A DNA stretch of 21,678 nt from assembly GCA_029857875.1 (NCBI GenBank), contig JAOUGB010000002.1:1-21678 (forward strand), read 5' to 3'. The stretch is from Desulfobacteraceae bacterium (GTDB taxonomy: Bacteria > Desulfobacterota > Desulfobacteria > Desulfobacterales > UBA11574). The translations under genes and the position numbers were made by a program. Below, piece after piece: positions 6,753-12,948 of the stretch. The number at the start of each line of letters is the position of its first letter. The first letter of the stretch is position 1. The notes below the pieces were generated by a model that did no database searches, had not been told where the DNA came from, and worked only from the letters and a program-made list of their open reading frames with translations.

Positions 6753-8270
6753 ATGAAGAAAATTGCATGTCTTTCTATTATTGTTCTTTTTTTATTGATC
6801 CCAAATATCGCAATGGCCGCCGATGTGCCGGTAAGCGATGCAACATCCGGGTGTCTGGACTGCCATTCAACGGTGCATCCGGGCATCGTGGAGAGTTGGC
6901 AGAAAAGCCGGCATGCTATGGTTACGCCTAAAACGGCAATGGCGGTGAAGGGTCTGGCACGTAAAGTTTCAAGCGAACAGGTGACGGAGAACCTGTTACC
7001 TGTTGCCGTGGGATGCGCTGAATGCCATACACAGAGATCCAAGGCCCACGCAGATACTTTTGAGCACAATGGATACAACGTTCATGTGGTGGTCAGTCCC
7101 CAGGATTGCGCCACATGCCATACTCAGGAAGCGGATCAATACTCGAAAAACATCATGGCCCATGCCTTTAATAATCTGGCTGCCAATCCTCTTTATCAGC
7201 TGCTGCAGAACAGTATCCTCGGAACCATAGAACCCGCCGATGAAAAAAAAGGCAGCATCACTATTAAACCCCCGAATGATGCCACTAAGGCTGAAGCCTG
7301 TTATTACTGTCACGGTACCAAATTGTCGGTCAAGGGATATGAAACCCGGGATACGGAGGCTGCAGGTGAATTGAAATTTCCCATTATTGAAGGGTGGCCC
7401 AACCAGGGTGTCGGCCGGATCAATCTGGACGGCACGCGGGGCTCGTGTTCGGCCTGTCACACACGCCACACATTTTCAATAAAAATGGCCAGAAAACCTT
7501 ACACATGCCACGAATGTCATACCGGTCCCGATGTGCCCGCGTTTAAGGTCTATTCGGCCAGCAAGCACGGCAATATTTTTTCCAGCATGGGTGAATCGTG
7601 GAATTTTGACACTGTGCCATGGACCGTCGGTAAAGACTTCACTGCACCCACCTGTGCCGCCTGTCATGTGAGTTTATTGATCAACACCGATGGAGAAGTG
7701 GTGGCTGAACGCACCCATCAGATGGGCAGTCGACTTCCATGGCGGATTTTTGGTTTAATTTATGCCCACCCGTCTCCAAAAGAACCGGACACCACAACAA
7801 TTCGGAACAAAGACGGCCAATCCCTGCCTACGGCATTTGACGGTGAATTTGCCTCAAAATATCTTATCACGGAAAAAGAGATGAACATTCGTAAGGAAAA
7901 TATACAGGCCGTTTGCTTGAGCTGCCATGCCACGACCTGGGTCAATGGACAGTGGGATCGCTTTGAAAACACCATTCGCGAGACCAATGCCAAAACCTTG
8001 GCCGGAACCAAAATCATGAATGAAATATGGCGTCTGAACCTGGCCGATTTCAAATGGAACGATAAAGGGCCGGAGGGCAATCCCTTTGACGAGGCCATCG
8101 AGAGAAAATGGAGCAACACCTGGCTGATTTATGGCAATCACATCCGCTTTGCATCAGCCATGGGGTGCGGTGGCGATTACGGGGTGTTTGCCCAAGGGCG
8201 CTATGATCTGTCAAAGACCTTCATGGAAATGTCGGATTGGCTTAAATCAAGAAAACGGATGGATCCTTAA
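6753..8270 (+). CDS. Periplasmic octaheme cytochrome c of the hydroxylamine-oxidoreductase-like family
   Basis: 505 residues with a Sec signal peptide (hydrophobic 5-19, likely cleavage after AMA at about 22). It has exactly eight CxxCH heme sites, with first cysteines at about 34, 88, 119, 183, 232, 252, 301 and 388. The spacing, the N-terminal HPGIVESWQKSRHA, the mid-region YSASKHGNIFSSMGESWN...TAPTCAACH, and the C-terminal IYGNHIRFASAMGCGGDYGVF all match the HAO/octaheme nitrite-reductase-like family. HAO members oxidise hydroxylamine or reduce nitrite; octaheme relatives act on sulfite or tetrathionate. The catalytic heme and any Tyr cross-link cannot be assigned without alignment. An AAGGAG ribosome site lies 7 nt upstream. 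Two YeeE/YedE genes follow, 26 nt and 1 nt of overlap apart, which points to sulfur rather than nitrogen chemistry. That is inference. Confidence 0.88.
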   Translation: MKKIACLSIIVLFLLIPNIAMAADVPVSDATSGCLDCHSTVHPGIVESWQKSRHAMVTPKTAMAVKGLARKVSSEQVTENLLPVAVGCAECHTQRSKAHADTFEHNGYNVHVVVSPQDCATCHTQEADQYSKNIMAHAFNNLAANPLYQLLQNSILGTIEPADEKKGSITIKPPNDATKAEACYYCHGTKLSVKGYETRDTEAAGELKFPIIEGWPNQGVGRINLDGTRGSCSACHTRHTFSIKMARKPYTCHECHTGPDVPAFKVYSASKHGNIFSSMGESWNFDTVPWTVGKDFTAPTCAACHVSLLINTDGEVVAERTHQMGSRLPWRIFGLIYAHPSPKEPDTTTIRNKDGQSLPTAFDGEFASKYLITEKEMNIRKENIQAVCLSCHATTWVNGQWDRFENTIRETNAKTLAGTKIMNEIWRLNLADFKWNDKGPEGNPFDEAIERKWSNTWLIYGNHIRFASAMGCGGDYGVFAQGRYDLSKTFMEMSDWLKSRKRMDP

Positions 8271-8296
8271 ATTAAAATTAAACAGAGGAGGGATAT

Positions 8297-8806
8297 ATGA
8301 AGGAGCGCTATTCTAATCCGTATGTTATCGGTGTCATTTTGGGACTGATTCTGCTCTTTTCCTTTTATACCATGGGCCGGGGTTTGGGTTCCTCGGCTTC
8401 TTTTGCCAGGATCGCCACTGCCGGTGTCAACCTGGTGGCGCCGGAACACGCCAAGGCGAATGCCTATTTTTCTACTTATCTTAAAGGGGGAAAATCACCG
8501 CTTATGGCCTGGCTGGTCTTTTTGACATTGGGCGCTGCTCTCGGTGGTCTGTTTTCAGCCTTTATCAGCAATCGGATTAAAGGCGAAGTGGCCCGGGGAC
8601 CTTCCATCGGTGTTTCGGTCCGGCTGTGGCTGGCCTTGGGTGGGGGCATTCTGTCGGGATTCGCAGCACGTCTGGCCCGGGGATGCACCAGCGGACAGGC
8701 CCTTACCGGTGCTGCTGAACTGGCTTTCGGAAGCTGGGTTTTCATGTTGTGTATTTTTGCGGGGGCCTATGCCACCACATATTTTTTTAGAAAGGAGTGG
8801 TTATAA
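8297..8806 (+). CDS. YeeE/YedE (TsuA-like) sulfur transport membrane protein, short half
   Basis: 169 residues with an N-terminal membrane helix (about 8-25), a central pair (about 70-92 and 105-125) and a C-terminal helix (about 145-163). The family signature is ARGCTSGQALTG with Cys130. YeeE/YedE proteins such as TsuA import thiosulfate through a relay of conserved cysteines. A GAGGAGG ribosome site lies just upstream of the ATG. The TAA overlaps the ATG of the next gene by one base (TAATG), so the two products are probably made in equal amounts. E. coli-type TsuA is one polypeptide of about 350 residues with two related halves; here the halves seem to be encoded by two adjacent genes. Confidence 0.85.
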   Translation: MKERYSNPYVIGVILGLILLFSFYTMGRGLGSSASFARIATAGVNLVAPEHAKANAYFSTYLKGGKSPLMAWLVFLTLGAALGGLFSAFISNRIKGEVARGPSIGVSVRLWLALGGGILSGFAARLARGCTSGQALTGAAELAFGSWVFMLCIFAGAYATTYFFRKEWL

Positions 8807-9612
8807 TGGGGCCTTTGTATAAATTCGGTTGGTTCGATTTTGCCTACAGCCTTCAGCTGGCCGGACTTATCGGCTTTATGTTCGGATTTGTGCTCGAAAG
8901 AGCAGGGTTCGGCAATCCCAGGAAATTGACGGCCGTCTTTTATCTTAAAGACTTTGCCGTTTTGAAGGTCATATTTACGGCTATTGTGGTGTGTATCCTC
9001 GGACTTCTCTATTTCTCGGTTTTCGGATGGATCGATCTGGGGCGCGTGTATCTATTGCCCACTTTTATCTGGCCTCAGATCGTTGGCGGTCTTGTTCTTG
9101 GGATCGGGTTTGTTATGGGCGGCTACTGCCCGACAACGTCGGTGGTGGCAACGGTATCGGGCAAATTGGACGGACTCATTTATATCATCGGTATGATGAT
9201 CGGTTCTGTTTTCTTTGCAGAAGTTTTTCCCATGCTGGAGGGGTTTTACACTTCGGGTGACATGGGGGCAATTCGACTCACGAACGTGTTCAACATCAAT
9301 TCGGGTATCATCGCTTTTCTGGTCTGCCTTGTAGCTGTCGGCGCCTATTGGTTTGTGGAGAAAGTAGAACAGAAATTCGGCGATAAAGATACGCTTCCGA
9401 AAGGTTCGCCGAAAGTCAAGCGGATAGCGGCAGGACTGCTCATTCTGTTGGGGCTGATCCTGGCCGTTGTAAACCCGGATCGAACCATTGCCAAACCCGC
9501 TGTCTCTGAAATTAAACCTGAAAAACAGGTGGAAGCGATCCAAAAACCGGAAACCAAATCGGAAAAACCGGATTCGAGCGGCTTCAAAATTGTCGACGAT
9601 AAAGGGTGCTAG
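8806..9612 (+). CDS. YeeE/YedE sulfur transport membrane protein with cysteine-terminated tail
   Basis: 268 residues. Membrane helices are expected at about 14-32, 52-72, 90-106, 121-140, 166-184 and 206-223. The motif GYCPTTS with Cys108 is the YeeE/YedE signature, and FGFVLERAGFGNPRK is the usual start of this half. After the last helix comes a charged, Pro/Lys/Glu-rich tail (about 228-268) that ends in DDKGC with the cysteine as the last residue. Some YeeE/YedE proteins carry a rhodanese domain at this end; here there is only the tail. Start 8806 is set by AGGAG at 8793-8797 and the one-base overlap with the upstream stop; an in-frame GTG at 8797 is less likely. It is the last gene of the cytochrome operon; 265 nt without a gene follow. 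Confidence 0.85.
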   Translation: MGPLYKFGWFDFAYSLQLAGLIGFMFGFVLERAGFGNPRKLTAVFYLKDFAVLKVIFTAIVVCILGLLYFSVFGWIDLGRVYLLPTFIWPQIVGGLVLGIGFVMGGYCPTTSVVATVSGKLDGLIYIIGMMIGSVFFAEVFPMLEGFYTSGDMGAIRLTNVFNINSGIIAFLVCLVAVGAYWFVEKVEQKFGDKDTLPKGSPKVKRIAAGLLILLGLILAVVNPDRTIAKPAVSEIKPEKQVEAIQKPETKSEKPDSSGFKIVDDKGC

Positions 9613-9877
9613 AATAATAAATTTCCCAGGCCTGCTGAACTTTATTGGCGCTGCTGAAAATTAAGGGGTCGTAACTTGAGTTATCATTTCTTAAACCCCA
9701 TGTAAACAGTGATAGATTTTTACTCTCATTAGAACAACACTTATCTCTCATTGCATTTTAAGATTATGTTCTTAATATGTGGCTAATGGGTCGGTATTAA
9801 AATGAAATTATGGGTACTCGAACCCGAAACCATGATCTGGTGAGAAATCTAAAACATTACACAGAAAGGCAGCTACG
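9613..9877. other. Intergenic stretch, no clear gene
   Basis: 265 A+T-rich bases between the YeeE/YedE gene and the FKBP-methyltransferase gene. I see no convincing terminator, promoter or small ORF. A short stretch at 9812-9830 resembles a tRNA T-arm on the minus strand but has no acceptor or anticodon partner. Confidence 0.5.
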
Positions 9878-11086
9878 ATGACACATAACAAAAAAAACAT
9901 TTCAGCAGATATTCATTTTAAAATGAAATGGAACAGTGCGGAGGCAATCCACACCGAAGAGTATGAAGCTTATAATGTTAATTTCTGGAGGGATTGTTTA
10001 CCGAAAGAGCTATATAATAGATTGGGAAGTAAATCCGTCGGCCAAACAGTTCTGGTCGATTTTACCCCGGGATCCATTGTTCCTGGATATGAACCTCAAA
10101 AAACCTTTGAGATCAAAGGGGCACAATTTAATAGTAGGTTTATTCCAGATAAAGAAATCCAACCCCTTATGGGACGGTTTTATCCCAAAGGACTTCTAAA
10201 AGGTGTTGCCGGAGTTTTCCCTCAGAACCTCCAGCCCTTTCGCTGTGTCGGCGTTGAGAATGGTCACTTGAAGGTCGATTTAAACCACCCCCTGGCAAAT
10301 AAGCCCATTCAAATAAAGGCATTTGTCAAAGAAATCAAACTTAAGTCAGTGGAACGCGGTGGCAGATGCAACGACTGGATGGAGATCATGGCTGATGGAC
10401 CCGGCATGCAAGCCCGATGGGAGGGTCGACCAACAGATTTTTTATCGGAAAATCCTTTTCAACGACAGGATGTCCGTTCTGACCTGCTTTACTACCAAAA
10501 AGCGAGATTGGTACAGCATATCGACGATCAGGCCATTCAAGTTGTAAAAGATATATACGGCGAACTGCTCCATGATGGAATGCGAGTGCTGGATTTGATG
10601 AGCAGCTGGAAATCCCACTTGCCTGAGGATTTACGTTTGGAGAAACTTTCAGGACTCGGTCTCAACGCTGAAGAACTGGCAAAAAATGTGGATCTGAGTG
10701 ACTGGGTTGTTCATGATCTGAATGAAAACCCGATTTTACCATATAAAACAGAATCTTATGATGCGGTCGTTTGTACAGTTTCCATAGAATATCTGATCGA
10801 TCCCGAAACGGTTTTCAAGGAAATCGGTCGGGTTTTAAGACCGGGAGGACTCTTAGTCGTAACATTTTCCAATCGATGGTTTCCTGAAAAAGTGATCAAC
10901 ATCTGGAAAGATCTTCATGAATTCGAGCGCATGGGGCTTGTGATGGAGTATTTTCAAAAGAGCAAAATGTTCAAAGATCTGGAAACCTATTCCATCAGAG
11001 GCTTGCCCAGACCCAGGGATGATAAATACTTTTATGAAATAATGGATTCAGATCCCATTTATGCTGTTTGGGGTTGCAGGGTGTAA
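9878..11086 (+). CDS. SlyD-like FKBP domain fused to class I SAM-dependent methyltransferase
   Basis: 402 residues with two parts. Residues about 55-157 resemble SlyD-type FKBP prolyl isomerases: VGQTVLVDFTP at the start, YPKGLLKGVAG in the middle, and VDLNHPLANKPIQIKAFVKEIK at the end, which is the SlyD chaperone-fold hallmark. Residues about 205-335 form a class I methyltransferase: motif I is VLDLMSSWKSHLP instead of the usual E/DxGxGxG, followed by the GLGLNAEELAKN segment, VVHDLNENPILPYKTESYDAVVCTVSIEYL and VLRPGGLLVVTFSNRW. The DLxSSWxSHLP variant is known from a plant and cyanobacterial methyltransferase group of uncertain substrate. Start ATG 9878 follows AAAGG by 8 nt. The gene is monocistronic and is closed by a strong terminator. 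Cytoplasmic; substrate unknown, possibly a protein or peptide bound by the FKBP part. Confidence 0.8.
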   Translation: MTHNKKNISADIHFKMKWNSAEAIHTEEYEAYNVNFWRDCLPKELYNRLGSKSVGQTVLVDFTPGSIVPGYEPQKTFEIKGAQFNSRFIPDKEIQPLMGRFYPKGLLKGVAGVFPQNLQPFRCVGVENGHLKVDLNHPLANKPIQIKAFVKEIKLKSVERGGRCNDWMEIMADGPGMQARWEGRPTDFLSENPFQRQDVRSDLLYYQKARLVQHIDDQAIQVVKDIYGELLHDGMRVLDLMSSWKSHLPEDLRLEKLSGLGLNAEELAKNVDLSDWVVHDLNENPILPYKTESYDAVVCTVSIEYLIDPETVFKEIGRVLRPGGLLVVTFSNRWFPEKVINIWKDLHEFERMGLVMEYFQKSKMFKDLETYSIRGLPRPRDDKYFYEIMDSDPIYAVWGCRV

Positions 11087-11120
11087 AGAAAATGCAAACA
11101 GCATGTTACCGAAAAAACGA

Positions 11121-11160
11121 ATCGGGAAGCGAATTGAAACTCGCTTCCCGATGAAACATT
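11121..11160. terminator. Bidirectional intrinsic terminator
   Basis: ATCGGGAAGCGA (11121-11132) pairs perfectly with TCGCTTCCCGAT (11141-11152) over 12 bp with an 8-nt loop. On the plus strand the stem is followed closely by ATTTTTATTAT. On the minus strand TTTTTT follows within 4 nt (from AAAAAA at 11112-11117). It ends the FKBP-methyltransferase gene and can also stop minus-strand transcripts coming from 11341 onward. Confidence 0.85.
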
Positions 11161-11194
11161 TTTATTATAAACTTATAACGATGATCATCTGAAC

Positions 11195-11339
11195 TAGTGC
11201 CCATCCATTAATTAGGATTTTTGTTCAAGATCAAGGCTTGCGAAAAAAATAACCGCAGTCATATGTGCAATATTCCGAGGATTATTTTTTGAGCATAACA
11301 CAGAGATTGGGCAAAAAGACCATTTATGGAGGGGCACTA
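11195..11339. repeat. 145-nt element with 18-bp imperfect terminal inverted repeats
   Basis: Termini 11195-11212 and 11322-11339 match as inverse complements at 16 of 18 positions (TAGTGCCC followed by A/C and TCCAT). The right terminus, read inward, continues TCCATAAATGGTCTTTT, the same inward sequence as the left end of the element at 6458, although the interiors differ. The right end stops 1 nt before the stop codon of the minus-strand gene at 11341. The interior contains a stretch that I recall as a recurrent Desulfobacterales intergenic repeat. Confidence 0.7.
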
Positions 11340-11340
11340 A

Positions 11341-11589
11341 CTAAATTTGTGCGATAGTGTCTTTGAGTTGGGCAATTTCCAGACCCAGACTGACACACTG
11401 TTTTCCTTCCATACACAAATCGGCGTCCTGGTCTTCAAGAAAGTGTTTTAACTTGATATGGTCCTTTTTTAGATTTACCGTCCATGCCTTTTGCTCTTCA
11501 TCATAATCAACGTCAATATCGATTCCACACTCACCAATGTCCGGATACAATTTTCTGATTTTGTCACACAATGCTTTTTTATCATACAT
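11341..11589 (-). CDS. Small conserved hypothetical protein, 82 residues
   Basis: Not a family I can name. It is a soluble acidic protein: N-terminal MYDKKALCDKIRKLYPDIGECGIDIDV, a beta-like centre DEEQKAWTVNLKKDHIKLKHFLE, and a C-terminal helix CVSLGLEIAQLKDTI. Four cysteines (about 8, 21, 59 and 65), with DLCMEGKQC near the C-terminus, could bind a metal or form a redox pair. I have an impression of similar small proteins in other Desulfobacterota, but cannot verify this here. An excellent ribosome site AGGAGG lies 8 nt before the ATG. It ends 1 nt from a repeat terminus, and its transcript would meet the bidirectional terminator at 11121-11152. About 100 A+T-rich bases separate it from the DUF4340 gene upstream. 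Confidence 0.75.
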   Translation of the reverse strand: MYDKKALCDKIRKLYPDIGECGIDIDVDYDEEQKAWTVNLKKDHIKLKHFLEDQDADLCMEGKQCVSLGLEIAQLKDTIAQI

Positions 11590-11694
11590 GGGCGAATCCT
11601 CCTTTTTTTATAATGTTACTATTCGCTTTTACTTTTAATTTAATTCATATTGTTAGTGTAATGCAGCTCTAAGATAAGTCAAATTTAAATTCTT

Positions 11695-12669
11695 TTATAT
11701 TTCCTTTACGTTGAGAATTTCATCAAACTTAGATTTGATGGTATCCACCTGTGTATCGGACAAAGAAAAAGGGGATTCATTTTCCGAGGAGATTGCCGAA
11801 TAATTTTTTGCATTTTCGTCTTTTTTGGCAAATACTAAAAGTGAATATTCCTTTTCACCTTTGAGGGTAACGCTATAGATCGGATTTTTAAAATCTTCTT
11901 TTTTTAAGTCGTCTAAATATCTTTCACACTCCAGACTGTTCAAAAAACTCAACAGAGAGCTAACCTTGAATGGGGCCACTTCATGACCTTTTGTATCCTC
12001 CCACACAGTTTTGGTTTTTGTTTCTTTAGAGGCTTTGGCGGCTGGCGCATCCTTTTTTTCAGGAAGGGTTTCAGGGATCTCTTTTCGAGAAAGAGAGATG
12101 GTTTTTTCCTCGTGGGTGAGCTTAATTCCTTGAATGGTATTTTGTGCATACGACAGCACGGTCTTATCTCGGAAATCGTTAACGGACCGATCAAAATTTC
12201 GCCTGAAATCTCCCCTGGCATGGTACACGTTGGGATCGTCCGGTATTTTAACAAAGGTGTGCTTATAGGTTGGGGCTGTTTTGCCGATATCAAACTCCCG
12301 GAGCAGGGTTTTGCTCTGCCAGGCTTTCACATGGATATTTTTATCGTTGCTCAAATCATAACGGATATAATTTTTTGATTCCGATACCAGGGCTGTCAAT
12401 TTCAATTTTTCAATAACATTCAGCATATTTTTAATCTTTGTTGAATCAGCGCGGTACCCCTTTGGTTCAATCTTCCATGTGTTGTCTTTTTGGTTAAAAA
12501 TAATGGAATTGCCTGCTGTTGTGATTTCAAGTTTTGAGATATGTTTCCCGGTAACTTCGGAAAGTTCCGGAAGCTGATAATGAGTTCTGTTTGACCGATG
12601 TAAGGCAAGATACAGGATCAGTGCAACCAGAATGGCTGCCAGAATGAAATATTCTTTTTTCAGCTTCAT
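11695..12669 (-). CDS. DUF4340 membrane-anchored protein of the gld-like ABC cluster
   Basis: 324 residues: one N-terminal membrane anchor (about 7-24, FILAAILVALILYLAL), then a long extracytoplasmic domain with LSEVTGKHISKLEITTAGNSIIF and NTWKIEP, the repeated beta-strand pattern of DUF4340. DUF4340 proteins are commonly encoded beside GldG-type ABC components and probably work with them at the membrane; the role is not established. A low-complexity Lys/Ala/Pro linker (about 205-230) splits the domain. Start ATG 12669 is chosen with GAGG 5 nt upstream; the GTG at 12675 has no spacing to that site. It is downstream of gldG on the same strand, but 279 nt away, with a repeat copy in the gap, so cotranscription is uncertain. 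Confidence 0.85.
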   Translation of the reverse strand: MKLKKEYFILAAILVALILYLALHRSNRTHYQLPELSEVTGKHISKLEITTAGNSIIFNQKDNTWKIEPKGYRADSTKIKNMLNVIEKLKLTALVSESKNYIRYDLSNDKNIHVKAWQSKTLLREFDIGKTAPTYKHTFVKIPDDPNVYHARGDFRRNFDRSVNDFRDKTVLSYAQNTIQGIKLTHEEKTISLSRKEIPETLPEKKDAPAAKASKETKTKTVWEDTKGHEVAPFKVSSLLSFLNSLECERYLDDLKKEDFKNPIYSVTLKGEKEYSLLVFAKKDENAKNYSAISSENESPFSLSDTQVDTIKSKFDEILNVKEI

Positions 12670-12757
12670 ATTCACCTCTTTTTATTTCGTTATAAAATAC
12701 ATGGTCCTCTGGGCCAGGAGAGAGTTCTCTGAATCCGCCTAAAGAATTGCGCAATAG

Positions 12758-12882
12758 TTTGAAGTGAACTAAAGTTTAAAGTGAGCTAAAGTTAAGGAAT
12801 TCTAATAATTATATAAAACCAGTGGAGCGAAGCGACTCCATAACTTTAGGCACTTTAGATCACTTTAGGCACTTTTAACTTG
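12758..12882. repeat. Inverted-repeat element, copy A (CTTTAGGCACTTTA family)
   Basis: The left arm (12761-12796) carries AAGTGAACTAAAGTTTAAAG and GTGAGCTAAAGTTAAGG. The right arm (12841-12880) carries TAACTTTAGGCACTTTAG and TCACTTTAGGCACTTTTAA, approximately its inverse complement. Each arm is itself a tandem of about 15-nt units. The centre holds TGGAG(CGAAGCGA)CTCCA. A second copy lies at 16902-17034. Copy A sits between gldG and the DUF4340 gene. Confidence 0.8.
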
Positions 12883-12948
12883 TCCGGCTTTCAGAAAAAC
12901 AGCCCTTTTTATTGGTAAACCAAAGCCTGGTCTTTGGGCCAGGATTCT

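Noticed and set aside
9812..9830. tRNA-like T-arm on the minus strand
   Set aside because: Only a GGTTCGAGTACCC-like stretch; no acceptor stem, anticodon arm or CCA end can be found around it.
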